NCBI GenBank assembly: GCA_959347315.1
Contig: OY365814.1
Span: 26,840,356-26,904,355, forward strand
Direction: 5' to 3'
DNA length: 64,000 bases
Source of the DNA: Bimastos eiseni
Lineage: Eukaryota; Annelida; Clitellata; Crassiclitellata; Lumbricidae
This document shows positions 1 to 11,800 of this stretch, piece by piece. A model generated the notes under the pieces. It did not search any database, was not told the origin of the DNA, and saw only the letters and a program-made list of their open reading frames with translations. The position numbers and the translations under genes were made by a program. Numbering within the stretch: position 1 is the first letter of the stretch; the number at the start of each line of letters is the position of its first letter.

Positions 1-1204
1 GATTCTCTAAGAAAGGTTTTGAGCAATAAAAGGCTATACATAAACTTTGTCAAATAACCGTGGCTGAAAAAACATAGGCCTAACTTTTACTAACCACAAA
101 TCTCGCGATGAATGTCATGTAACGTCACAAATCACGATTCCCATAAAAGTAAAAACCGAAAAATTAGACTTTTGAGGTTTTCAGTATTTTAAAAAATTGT
201 ACAACCTTGCTTGTCATATGTACTTTAAAGTATTCTATGTACGCGCGATTACTTATCAATGGCTATTGGTTAAGCCACTCAGTTGCTTACTTATTAAGTA
301 CAACATTAGATTCTTGTTCATAATCGATGCCTCGCCCTGGATTGGCGTACGAAGAACAGGTATTTTATTTAACGTCAAAGAATCTATGATTTTTAAGTAT
401 ATAGATTGTTAACTTAAAGTTGGAGCGGCTTCGTTGGTGTACGGTTCCTCAACACATCCAATGCAATACTGTATTTCTGATCTATGATGCCATGAAGCTT
501 CTCTAACTGCTTACATTCACTGGCTATTCGCAATCCAGTGGCCCAGATATGTCCTCACAGGCCTACCTCAAAATGGTATCGATCTCAAATTCGGCTGCAA
601 CGGATTCGTATTGAGTCACACTAAGACGCTCATCGCCCGCGTACTCATGGATATATACTGCATGTCAAGGACGACAGAAACTTTACATCTAGAGTTCTGT
701 ATACGCACAAGAATCTCCGAAAAGGGCACTCTGACAGTCCAGTAATCCGAACTTTAAGGAAATACTTTTTTGTATCAAGTAACTTAAAATTACTCTGTAA
801 ACCATGATGTGGTTTGCAGCAATGAACGAATATCATCATCATCCGTTTAAATTTTTGCTCTGGCACTTCCATCTTTAGAGATCTGTGACTGCTTTGCACA
901 GGGTCCAGAATTTCTCTGCCCATGGGCATGGAATTTCTGTTGACTATCCTGTCCCAAAAGGAAAGTAGCGGGTAACAGAGTAAATTCTTCCAATTTTGAG
1001 GAACCCCAGTATGTATTATATGTAAGAAATATAGTACTATATATAAACGTATATGGGAACTTATATATAAACAAATATATATATGAATAGTGGACTATAT
1101 ATAAACATATAGGAATATAAATAGCCTTGCACTTGCTGTTGAGCAGAATTTGATGTACATTATTGAATGCTTATTTGACCACTGCAGGGCTATTCCGAGA
1201 AGTA

Positions 1205-2568
1205 ATGGCTGAAGCTGGTACTTTAAAGCCCAAAGCCGAACTTGAAGTGCTTGCAGCTGAAGAAAGTACTTCACAATCCGATGCAAAACTTGAAAAGTTT
1301 TTATCTGAACCACTTGGTTGTAAAGGAGTTTCAGAAATCCCAGGTCTAGAAGAAAGGCACGTGGAGAGACTTCGAACCAAAGGCATTCGGAAGGTCAGTT
1401 GCGAGATTTTAACCTTATACAGTCTTAGATTTTGTCCTGCCCCCCTCGAGTATCCCTGTACAATCTACCTTAAGGCGGTTTCAAAAGCCATACAGACACG
1501 CACATACTCATGCACATACACACAGGCACACGCACATACTGACACCTACGTACACATACATACACACGCTTAAGGTTCGTCTCTCTGTTCTTCAGTCGGT
1601 ACTCAACACAGCTGCTCTACAGACTGCCTGGCTTCTCCAATACTGTCACATCTCTACCTTTATGTTTGGTTAGCTTTATTGGCTCCTCTCCAAGCTAACA
1701 TACATGGTAAAAATCCTCATTCTAGTCTTCAAGGCTCGGCTGTGTCTTTCCCCAAAATATCTGGAAGGCATAATACTTCGGTCTCATTCAGCTTCCTCCC
1801 ACCATCCACTTCTTTCCTCCAATAGACTTGACCTTTTGGTTCCTATTACTAGAACTGCTATGACTCCGTCTCAATCCTTTGCTTCAATTGGTGCTTTCTA
1901 CTACTGTTTGCTCTAAAATTATAGCTTTCGCATTTCTCACAACCTGATTATTCATCTGGCAGGGCCGTCGTTCAGACTGGGAGCATTTCACCCTACGAGG
2001 AGCGCTTTACAAATGCTTAATACAATACATATGGCGTGACTGCTTTTATCAACTGCACCAACTATGGGTCATTTCTCATTCAAATGCACATCCAGTTCCA
2101 TAGTTTTTCCTGTTTGCAGCCTCATCAGCTGAAGGATTGACTGCTAGGTTGTATACATATATATATAAGCTGTCCCAAAGTCAGACCCATATATATATGG
2201 GTCTGATTGATGCCATTGGAGATGAACCTGCTTGCCTGCGTCTGCTTTGTTGCCCTTATTTTGACTCAAATCTTTGCTCAATGACCCGAGGCGAACTTTC
2301 TACTGAACTATCCTAATCTGAAGAATCCTATGGCCAGTGTAGTGTACAGGGCATTCTTCAATAGCTCTGCAGTAAGTGCAACAGCAGTAGTAAAAATCGG
2401 AAGCTGTTTTGTACTTTTCAGGCGTATGTGATTCTTGGAGTTTTTCTTGCGCTGAACAAGGACAAGGATGATTTTGCCGATTGGCTTCGAAAAGCCGCTG
2501 CCTCTAACAGCTCAGAAACTAAGACTGTCTATCGTACTTTAAAGAAATGGTCGGAAAAATTTATCTGA
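1205..2568 (+). CDS. BAF-like protein (barrier-to-autointegration factor family), 2 coding exons
   Basis: Two coding exons join in phase 0: 1205-1393 (donor gtcagt at 1394) and 2422-2568 (acceptor ttttcag). The product is 111 aa; animal BAF is about 89 aa. The first ~27 residues are an acidic/Ala-rich extension absent from vertebrate BAF. The BAF fold then follows: FLSEPLG near residue 32, the helix-hairpin-helix around IPGLEER, then KAYVILGVFLAL, FADWL and a C-terminal KKWSEKFI matching the REWCDAFL end of BAF. BAF is a small dimeric chromatin protein that binds DNA and LEM-domain proteins at the nuclear envelope. The second Gly of the hairpin (GIG in human BAF) is Glu here, so this may be a divergent BANF2-like paralogue. 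The acceptor-like ctgcag at 1182-1187 suggests an upstream 5'UTR exon; ATG 1205 is chosen because the upstream frame is only intron-like sequence. The intron carries a LINE relic. Confidence 0.88.
1590..2030 (+). pseudogene. Non-LTR retrotransposon (CR1/L2-like) reverse-transcriptase C-terminal relic
   Basis: In the BAF-like intron, translation from 1599 gives QSVLNTAA, then after gaps and a stop LVFKARLCLSPKYL, SASSHH and RLDLLVPITRTA. This is the ordered motif series at the C-terminus of many metazoan LINE reverse transcriptases (SVLNAAARL ... HWLP ... YLxxL ... SxxxxxLxVPRTRT). In-frame stops and small shifts show it is dead. It is in the same orientation as the host gene. The family assignment (CR1/L2-like) is inference. 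Confidence 0.7.
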
Positions 2569-2670
2569 ATACCGAGTGACTTTAATATAAATCTGTGATA
2601 TCTTGAAAGTAAAAGTATTAAATGTTTACAAACTGTAATATGTTGACTTAAACCTTTTGTTCAGCACTAC

Positions 2671-2730
2671 CAGGGGTGTAACAAGCGGAGGGCAGAGGGC
2701 ACCGGCAAAGCACCCCCTATACGCCTAATT
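2671..2730 (+). mobile_element. Truncated end of MITE family C
   Basis: The sequence caggggtgtaacaagcg followed by ggcagagggcaccggc matches the left end of the intact family C copy at 37631. No right end is seen, so this is a solo terminal fragment. Confidence 0.6.
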
Positions 2731-2739
2731 GTTCTCACA

Positions 2740-3820
2740 TCAAAAATGCATTATAAAAGAAATTTATTTAGTTGTAGCAAATCTACAGATCTTACTGATA
2801 AGACAGAGGATCAGAAACAAATTCCCGCCATATAAAGCGAACGTCCTACGACTCGGGAACGTGATGGGTTGGGGACTACATAGGTCCAGGTTTTAATAGT
2901 AGCCTAAGATTACTTTTATTATTACTATTGTTGTCGGCTGAATTTGTATGCCAACGGACGGTTTATCTGCAACTTCAGACATGAGCCATATATGATAGCC
3001 TTCCGCCTCCCTAACTCTACCAAGAAATTACAGACGATCGTTATGGCTAAAAATGACGTCACGTATATTATCTTGAGCCTTCTACTTCGAGTTTGTGGAA
3101 CAAAGCAAGGTTGACATCACATTACCATTCCGATATAATGTAAGAAGAGATGACAAAGACTCGGGCCCTTAATTGGGAGTGACAAAACTAGCGAATCAAC
3201 CCGATTTTATCCGTTTTTATGGAGGTGTTGTCTGGTGGGAAGATATCAACCGATCTGTCCTATAGGCAAATTCTATCCGCCTCTGAATCTTGGGCTCCCA
3301 ACATTTAACTGATATTTTTGCCTATAATAATTGTAGTGATATGTTTAAATTTTGAGTTTTGTGCCATGTGGATTGTGTTGTGTTGTGGATCATGGTCTTG
3401 ATAGTTCCGATAGCATGTCGACCAACTATCAAATCAAATCAAAATTATTTTACTTGCTCCTATCATAATGTACAAGAGATATTTCAGCTTACTGTGCATA
3501 ATTTTGCTAACAGACGTACTTTACTCGTTCACTATGACATTTAACGTTATTTACGCCAGTGCAGAGTAGATATCCTAAAGTGGCGCTATATAATTGCTCG
3601 ATTACATTACATTAAATTATATGATAACAAAGCAGCAGTTGATGGCCCTGAGTAGCTGTGAGCTATGAAAGACTTGTAGACAAGACAAGCACAGTCTCAA
3701 ACCTACAGTGTATATACAGTCGATGCTTTAATCAATTGACTATACCGTGTGTGCGAATGAATGGCTTGACCTTACAGCTATGATCCACTTGAAAAATCCT
3801 GGTCTTAACGTTAATAGTAG
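2740..3820. other. Intergenic, no gene seen
   Basis: AT-rich unique-looking sequence downstream of the BAF-like gene. I found no exon with splice sites. A short gcgctatata SINE-tail-like motif sits near 3583. Confidence 0.5.
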
Positions 3821-3821
3821 T

Positions 3822-3935
3822 TTCAGTTTAACAACACTCTGTGATGACATGGATCATTAGCGCAGCTCTCCTCTTTTATCCAGGCTTGGGAATGGAACGG
3901 TCAGAGTGCAAACAGTGGAGTAGTTTGCCATCAGG
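3822..3935 (+). repeat. Short interspersed repeat 'S', copy 1
   Basis: One of about eleven copies in this window of a ~110-bp family. Shared blocks: cagtttaacgacactgtgtgat, then gatcattagcg, then cctcctttatccaggcttggga, then ctggcactg. The family could be a MITE or a SINE segment; I cannot assign it. Confidence 0.7.
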
Positions 3936-3987
3936 CTCATTATTCACGGAAATTCCCAATATGAACAGTTTCAACACCATTCCAAGT

Positions 3988-4116
3988 CAGAGGCGGCGAT
4001 CGCGTTTGACAGGTGGTGGGGGTAGTCAATTGATTAAAGCATCGACGTATAACGTGTCCCCTCTCTGTAAAAGGTGGGGGACTTGTCAGCTCTACCCTCC
4101 GGGAACGCCGCCTCTG
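3988..4116. mobile_element. hAT-type MITE family A, copy A1
   Basis: 129-bp element with terminal inverted repeats cagaggcggcg / cgccgcctctg. It is flanked by 8-bp target-site duplications ttccaagt (3980-3987) and ttccaggt (4117-4124) with one mismatch. CAGxGGCG termini and 8-bp duplications are typical of the hAT superfamily. There is no coding capacity. Confidence 0.85.
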
Positions 4117-4129
4117 TTCCAGGTCATGC

Positions 4130-4735
4130 TGAAAGCTTTACATTTTCAATCATTGAGATGATATTGTTATAATTTAAACGTAGTATGTACCTAGTAAAAT
4201 GCTAAATCGACAACGACAACCTCGAATAATATAAATGTACTGTTAAACTGCAAACTCATTACAAACAGGCAGTTCTAATTAAATCAATCCAGAATTTCAT
4301 TTCGATCTATACCCCGATGTTGACATGTACTTTCTATCACTCCGGTAGGTGGCAGCATTGCAATATTGAAGCTGATACAATGTATAGGATGCTGCACCAT
4401 TTGCATCATAATATATATATCTTATAATAATATATATCTTATTATAATATATATCTTATGATACAATCCATATGTTACATATACAGTCAATAACGTCATA
4501 TGATTTATGTATATAATATATAATTATACATTGTGTGTGTATAAGCATTAAACAGTATATTATAAATGTAGATTTATATACACAATGTGTTTACATTTCA
4601 TAATTTTATGTTAAATGTACAGTTAATAATGAAATATGATATATAATTATACATGGTGTGTATAAGCATATATATATATATACATGGTATATATATGTCT
4701 ATGACATGCCGGTGTTTTTTGTGTGGTCTCCTAGA
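4130..4735. other. Intergenic AT-rich sequence with TA-rich low-complexity stretches
   Basis: Contains repeated ataatatatatctta units around 4409-4460 and TA-rich tracts to about 4690. No gene signal. Confidence 0.6.
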
Positions 4736-5011
4736 CTAGACATAAAGAACGGGCCACTTGAAGACCTTCGTTATGGTGCACTTGGGTCTGGCCTGCTTTT
4801 CAATTTCGTGGATGAGCCTGTAGGCAGGGTCCGTCTGCTGTCGCCATCCGTACAGGCCGTACATCGTCTCCGGAACTATTCGCTTCGCTTTCCCTCGTAT
4901 GGGTGGCAGTCGGAAGGGATGGGCAGCCGACGGCATCTCTGCCTGCTGGCGAGAAGTGGAAGCTCCGCCGCTCAGAGTGGCGCTCAGCTGTACATCATCA
5001 GAAGTTAGCAT
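4736..5011 (-). CDS. Possible small coding exon / small protein gene, unnamed
   Basis: On the minus strand an ORF from ATG 5011 to stop 4736 gives 91 aa. It has balanced, GC-richer codon use unlike the AT-rich surroundings, and a non-repetitive protein with stretches such as RIVPETMYGLYGWRQQ and AYRLIHEIEKQ. Its style recalls small ciliary/axonemal proteins, but I cannot place it in a family. A good branch point plus acceptor (tgctaac ... gtacag) ends at 4988, so it may be a terminal exon (4736-4987, phase 0) of a longer minus-strand gene. No convincing upstream exon was found. The element next to it at 5106 is a MITE. Confidence 0.4.
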   Translation of the reverse strand: MLTSDDVQLSATLSGGASTSRQQAEMPSAAHPFRLPPIRGKAKRIVPETMYGLYGWRQQTDPAYRLIHEIEKQARPKCTITKVFKWPVLYV

Positions 5012-5105
5012 AGTAAGAAAAGTGTCGGCGGTATCACAGAATACAGACAATAACAATTGCGTCTGAGTTCTGCCAATTATTATGTCATTATGTTACAACA
5101 ATAGA

Positions 5106-5576
5106 CAGAGCCGGCGATCGCGTCTCAGAGGTGGGGGACACCCAATAAGGGGTAAGAAATGTGGTGGGACGTATAACGTGCAGTGGCGGATCCATAGGGG
5201 GGGCGATGGGGGTGATCGCCCCCTTATATTATTTGGAAAGAAATTTCTTTAGCGATTTTTACTTGGCTTTTGCAGCCCTTTATAAAGAAAGTATGCAATG
5301 TCAACAAAAATGTTCAAATTTTAAATCGGACTATTGGGATACCAATATATGACGTCATTTTATAGTTACATTACATAGATTAAGACAGTAGAAGAATGAT
5401 ACTCAAAGAAAAAAAAGTAAACAAGTTTTACGATTTGTGGGCTTGCCTGCGGTTGCCACTCAAACCTAAAAATCGCCCCCCTTACTAGATGGTCTGGATC
5501 CGCCTCTGATAACGTGTCCCTTCTCTCTAAAAGGTGGGGACTCGTCCCCCTCGAACCCCCGGGATCGCCGCCTCTG
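5106..5576. mobile_element. hAT-type MITE family A, copy A2, interrupted by MITE B
   Basis: Ends cagagccggcgatcgcg and gggatcgccgcctctg match copy A1. Flanks are acaataga (5098-5105) and acaacaga (5577-5584), an 8-bp duplication with one mismatch. Family A internal sequence (gtataacgtgtccc ... aaggtgggga) is split by element B. Confidence 0.85.
5181..5508. mobile_element. hAT-type MITE family B, nested in A2
   Basis: 328-bp element with terminal inverted repeats cagtggcggatcc / ggatccgcctctg (12 of 13 match). It is flanked by a perfect 8-bp target-site duplication, ataacgtg (5173-5180 and 5509-5516). Copy A1 has ataacgtg only once at the matching place, which confirms the insertion. No transposase frame is present. 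Confidence 0.93.
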
Positions 5577-5584
5577 ACAACAGA

Positions 5585-5620
5585 CCATATTATGCATTAG
5601 ATACATCTTATATTTGCCAG

Positions 5621-5651
<31 letters not shown>

Positions 5652-7600
5652 ATTATAGATCTGTCATAGAAGCGCCAGATAGGCCTAGGCTTCAGTTAAG
5701 ATGCTGCACCATGCAGCTGTCTATTATCCATAGCTGGGTGCAGTATAGGCAAATTAATAAAGAGGGAAGGGGGTGTGATTTAGAGGAGGTTCAGACCATC
5801 CCGCATGTTGTTTAGAAGTGAACAGTTGTGTTCACGCCAAAAGATAAGAACCTTCCGGTTGCATCTTCTCATTGCTAACCACGTACAGCTATGGAACCAT
5901 AGGACTGTCTGACTGAGCCTGTCATACAATACAATTCAACTGCAGTAATTTATATTGCCTTTCTTGCAATTAGTTCAGAAGTGCACACACGCCTCGACGG
6001 CGCAATTGAAGTCATATAATTATTGCAGAGCATTGAGAGCAGTTAGTTGCGCGGGAAGGACTTGCTCAAGGCTCCTGCACAGTACTGTATTACACTCGTA
6101 CTCTGACAGACCGACCGCTTTAACCAATCGGCTCTATGTGTGCATCGACACATTTGACATAATTATCGTGCCTTGTCAGAACTCACAAGAGTGCTGTCTT
6201 AATATGAAAAAATGAGACAAGAGGACGGCATAAGGTACAGTTGGCCCTACGTAATATCTTGGTTATACCTTGTCATATTCGTCTGCTAAGAAGCCCCAAT
6301 TGGCCGGCCACTGGTACAGACGAACGTTCGTTTCCGTGTGGACATAGTCCTTCCTGTCAAGAAATGTAATTATTTGTATAAAACTGCATCATCTGTTCAT
6401 TGCATGCATCCGAAAAAAACTACGCATACATTAGCGTACTCCATTGTTATTGAGTCTGCATTTCCCCGCTGTGATAGGCCTAGTCAGCGGAACCATAAAT
6501 TAACATGCAGGTCGGCACCTTATATATCAGCCTGGTGTCTTGCATCTCACACTGATGAGACACTCACTGACCAGTGACGACCCAATTTGGACAAATTGAA
6601 ACAACAAGGCACATAGTGAAAACAACTTCAAACTTAATAGGATAGATAATAGCAAGCACACGTTCAGTCGTCCTACATCTGGGGTATATGAGCTACGCCA
6701 TCCCTCTCCACTTCAAATTTTGGAGATGACCGTTCCCCGCTGTCCTCCCTAAGTTTCAGCTCCTGTTTGCCTTGACGCCTCGATCAGTTGCAGAGCGTCT
6801 TACCATATCTGATCCTGGGCCACGTAGCTTATTTCTATCTTCTTATCACCGCGTAGGTCCATATTCGACGAATCCCTTCATATGCTAAAATTATAAAACG
6901 TATCTCGTAACGCTTTGTATTCAAACAGCAATAATTTATTTACTATCGAGTGGGCATACTACGTAAAACCGCGTTTCCTTAGTCTATTTGGCCTTGAAAG
7001 CAAAGCGAAAAGTGACGTCAATTGATTGTCTCAACGTGAATAGGATTTATGACTTGATCACAGGTTAATTATAATGCGTAGTAGGTCTATGTTCGAATAG
7101 GGGACTGTGAAATAGACGGCGCCAGTATCAAATGTGGGTAAGCTACCCGAGGTAAAATTGTGTGTGATGTATGTTTCTTCACGCAAAAGTAATCCAAAAG
7201 TAACCCAGATTAAAAAATGCCTACGCGTTGCTGCGTGTCAAAATTCAAAGGAAAAGAAGGCGGCAACCTATTAGATCTTAAGGTTTTAACCTGCATGCAA
7301 TATTTATAGTTTTCTTCTTCGCGCAGCGGTAAATGGAAAGTCCGCTGTGATTGGACGCAAAAATGAGACATAGCTTGCCCTCTCCTCTCTTAATTTCTAT
7401 TGTTCAAATTTATGTATTTATCCATAATGGAATTACATTTTAATTCTTACGCCAGCCATCGATCGGAACAACATAAATAAACAATGCATGGCCAATATAA
7501 AAAAAAATTCTTAGACCTATGTGCATACTGGCGCCACCTGTTTCTACTTAAGGAACTGCCCACAGAGTCTCCTATTGGGCCTGGGTCACCCTCCCCTACT
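5585..7600. other. Intergenic, no gene seen
   Basis: A TA dinucleotide tract at 5625-5650, otherwise unique-looking sequence without a supported exon. A short ATG frame at 7217 begins like a THAP domain but ends at once (see rejected list). Confidence 0.5.
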
Positions 7601-7619
7601 TTCAATACTTTCACCTTGC

Positions 7620-7925
7620 CTTATAATTACTCTCACCCTCCCTTTCCTTCATTACTCTTACTCTCCCTTTCCTTCAATGCTTTCAGCCTCACTTACTCTC
7701 ATCCTCCCTTTCCTCCATTTTTACTCTTACTCTCCCTTTTCTTCAATGCTTTCAGCCTCACTTACTCTCATCCTCCCTTTCCTCCATTTTTACTCTTACT
7801 CTCCCTTTTCTTCAATGCTTTCAGCCTCACTTACTCTCATCCTCCCTTTCCTCCATTTTTACTCTTACTCTCTCTTTCCTTCAATGCTTTCAACCTCCCT
7901 TACTCTCATCCTCCCTTTCCTCCAA
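7620..7925. repeat. 69-bp pyrimidine-rich tandem repeat
   Basis: About four copies of a 69-bp unit (ctctcatcctccctttcc ... ttcaatgctttcagcctc); unit starts at 7694 and 7763 are 69 bp apart. The period is a multiple of three, so two plus-strand frames stay open through it. It is not a gene. Confidence 0.9.
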
Positions 7926-8060
7926 TACCACGATCCAACTTACCATCATAAAACTACACTAATCAACAATCACCATGGCAATGGTTCATGCGGCTTTGCC
8001 TTCAAGCGCTATGGAAAGCTGAAGAATTACACGAACAATGGGCACCATAAACAAAACACA

Positions 8061-8122
<62 letters not shown>
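8061..8122. repeat. (TA)n microsatellite
   Basis: About 31 uninterrupted TA units. Confidence 0.97.
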
Positions 8123-8125
<3 letters not shown>

Positions 8126-8129
8126 CTAA

Positions 8130-8870
8130 TGAGTCAGCGATCTTATTATGAACAGAGGTCTAAGACAGGTTAAGTTTAGATGATGGCAGGCTACCCGACC
8201 ATATCACTTTTCCCGTTGCCGACGCAGCGGAATTGGGTGTGCTCCTTTTCCCATCTTGGTTACAAGTAGGCCCAATCGGATGATTTTGGTTCCACTGTTC
8301 GTTTACAACTGAACCCGATGAAGAAGAAAGTGGCAACTTCGGCAAAACGACTGTCGGTATGTAAACGGAGATTGATACCAATTACCTTGGCCGTAGAGCA
8401 TAGCAACGGGCGCAGAGTTGAGGAACCGAGTGAGATTCCCGCATTCTCCGTTAAATTAGGCGCGTGACGCGATGAAGCCTTGCGTAGCTGCCGACAGCTA
8501 AATTTGACTCCTGTAATAGCTTAATCATTCATTCATAACTTAATACTATGTTTGTAGTCATTATGCGACTTTGTCAGTTTGAAATTAAGCGAAAATTACT
8601 ACAAAAAATGAATAATTATTAGGTGGAGCTCATTCAGTCATCATACTGACTTTTAATTGCGAGGTTGAGAGTAAATAGTATAGTGGCGCTATTTTGGTAT
8701 TATCGACTTCATGCAGCGAGGACATCTAGGATACATCTGTAGTCTGCGCTGGGACGTTGTGAAACTCTTTGGCTGGCAAGACCACCCCTCCGTCTGAGCG
8801 TGCGAAGTTAGCGGCAGAAGCCGGTCGGTTGAGCGTTTATCTTTCCAGCCGATTATTAGTTTACTTTAAG
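8130..8870 (+). promoter_or_regulatory. Region upstream of FAM98 (promoter and 5'UTR expected here)
   Basis: No coding exon is supported. The first FAM98 codon at 8873 is preceded by ttactttaagcc, and the transcription start should lie in the last few hundred bases. No clear TATA box is seen; the stretch 8730-8830 is relatively GC-rich. Confidence 0.4.
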
Positions 8871-8872
8871 CC

Positions 8873-11800
8873 ATGGAAAACGACATTGTTGACTCTTTGG
8901 ATGATTTGGGGTAATTATAATGTTGGTTGTGTATCTAATAAGATTTATTGGTACGGTGTGGGCTCATTGGGATTGCGTTAAGCTACAACAGTCGAGACGT
9001 TGATCTGCTGAACACGTCGACGATTTAAAACCCAAATTAACCACCCGTTTGGCTATGGATGACGATGTTTCTTTGGAGACTATGTGTGATGTAATAAGGA
9101 GATTTCAGTGACTTGATGCGCCGTGTCCTTGTTGCTCAATAGACTTTTTGCGACTTCCAGAATGCTGTCGGCCAACTAAACAGCAGAGGGATGAGCTCTT
9201 CTAGCTGCAACAGATAAACATGGTCATAAAAATTGCTCGTTCTCTTTGCTTTGATTTCATTTTTACCTGCGTTATACTTGCCAGCAAACCCCAAACTGTG
9301 CAATGACGATTTCATTACTGATGTTGCTTTGTGAAATTTAGACAGTTTATGGGATTTGTGTAAGTTGTCACTGTCATGCTCTTGTGTTAATGCGCATGCA
9401 AATACAAATATTCATACAAATATAAATATAAATACAATATAAATACAAATACAAATATACATACAAATATTCCTTTTTGGATGTTTACTGATTCTCAGAT
9501 GTTAAAGGCAGCGATTAGGAGAAACATGCACGTTTGTGACATTAGTCAATTAAGTATCTGTTATCATTATTTGAAGTTTTGTTGCATAACAGGTTTTAGG
9601 GTGCAGTAGAACACTCTTTAAAATTATGGTAAACAGCTGTTATGCTTGTGTTGGTTTCCAGTTACACCGGGCCACTGGTAGACATTGACGTGTTTTGTGC
9701 AGCAGTTAAGGAAGGAACCAATTCGGTCGATTTTACGAAACTTGTTGAGTGGTTGACCACAGGACTTGGTGAACTAGCGGCCCTTGAAGACCGAGTGCGA
9801 GCGATTAGCGGTAGGTTATTAAATTGCTGTATACTGCTAGACTGCTACTAGCAGCTGGTGTAGAATTGTGCTTATGAGATGTTTGTAGAGTAGGTATAAT
9901 GTATAGAAATAATCCAGGCACAGCATATGTATGTTATTCATATTTAATACAATGATACATACAGACTTGCTTATTTACTTGTATACATAAGGTACTTTAC
10001 CTTTGGCCCAAAGATGTCTTTTTACAGGCATCTGAGCAGAATGTGCTATCTTTACATTACGTGTGCATAAATGTGAATATTTGTTATTTGTAAAATACTG
10101 CTACTTCATGCTGCACTGCTGATAGGGTTTGGTTGGTTTTTTCCGTGTGTTTTAAGACGTTATTGTTATCTGTTGATACAGAATTTAAATTATGCTCTGT
10201 GACATTGTTTTGTTAGTTCAATGAATTAATGAAACTTGGTATAGTTTCTTCAAGAATTTTACTCAGAAGCACAAACAATCTACTCAGAGCTAGAATATGG
10301 AATTCGAATGGGTGTTAGTATAGAGCTTCCCACTTTATTCGAGCAATCTCATTGATTGCTCACCTAATAAAGGTCTGGTGAAGCGGTAAATCGCTTAAAA
10401 GCTCCCGTGGTCGAACGTGCATTGCTCGGGTACTTGATTCAGTTCGATCAACTTTTCAGATCGATTGCAATTTTCCAATGGCAGGGCTCTCTTTGTTTTA
10501 GTAAGCAGCTTTGTTTGCTTATCTGCTGTTATTCATTCAAACAGATGATTATGTACACTCATTCGATGAAGTGGAGACATTTGTTTCTGCTTAAAACAGG
10601 TCCTGAGGATGCCGAAACCTTCCTGATGGAACTGAGTGGATTCCTTCGAGAGTATGGTGAGTAGCTGCATTCTTCAGATGTCAAGCAATTTTCTTTGGTT
10701 GCCAGTTGCTTGGAGAGTACAAGTTTGTGACTCATCCGAGGCAGTTATGTGTTGGGACTAAGGCTGTCAACGGGTACCCGCCCGAGGCTGACTGCCCGGG
10801 CAATGAAATCGGTTCTCGGGTGCCCAACATTCCGTAAAAATGCACATGTCCTACATTTCCTAACAAAATGTCCGCGTCCTCGGGTACCCGCTCTGTAGGT
10901 TTACGGGTACCCGGGTCGTGATTTAAACATTTTTGACAGCCTTAGTAGGGACCTTGAGAAAGTACTTCGCTCAAAATCACTCCGCGTCATTGATGTTTTA
11001 TCGTATAGTTGCGTGTGCACTTCTGAACCTTTTAAGGAGGGAAGAAGTTTCGTCGTATTGTATGTTATTGTGGTGGTACAAGACAAAGGGATGAAATAGA
11101 GTGGCATGCATTGGTAATTTAGGTATCGATTTTGGTTTTTGCATATGTTTGTTTAATTGCCTGAAGCAGGCTCCCTCATTGGTGCATGTATTTCATTTTG
11201 GGTTGCCATTAACAACTGGGATGGTGAGTAAGCAAGGATTTTTTTGCATGCTTGATGTTCATTGGCTTTTTGTTGAATTGTGAGTTTGGTTGAATCACAA
11301 GACTTAAAATTGAGCTCTTTGTAACATAGACAACTGTTATGCATCTATAAGTGGTAACATTTATTCCTTATAGATAGTTTTGAATCAGAACTAAATTTAG
11401 GTTTTGTTACAGTAGAACTGTCTGTTTGATGTTGTCTGGCTTAAAGTGTTTTCAATCGACACCAATTGTTTAACTTTTGCCATTGTGATATTTTGTAGAA
11501 ATTTCAGCCAGGACTTGGTATACCATTAGCTGGTGATTTGTAAATTAGATACTGAAATCTTTATCATCGCATATGATTCCAGTATTGCATATAGTGGTCC
11601 CTGCATTTCACATAATGGTTCTAGTTTTGCATATAATGATTCTAGTATTTTGTATTATGGTTCCAGCATTGCATATGGTGGAGTTTAAATGTTGTTTTAG
11701 GATGTCCTTATAAGGATTTATCTGAGGGTCCAGTCACTCACCGTCTTTCAACCGTAGAAAATAAATATCGCCTCCTAAACTACCTGGCGACAGAGCTTCA

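Noticed and set aside
7217..7300. ATG frame beginning MPTRCCVSKFKGKEGG, THAP-domain-like start
   Set aside because: The second THAP cysteine region and the rest of the domain are absent and a stop follows shortly; chance or a tiny relic.
7484..8129. 155- and 202-aa plus-strand frames
   Set aside because: Created by a 69-bp tandem repeat and a TA run; both frames are equally open.
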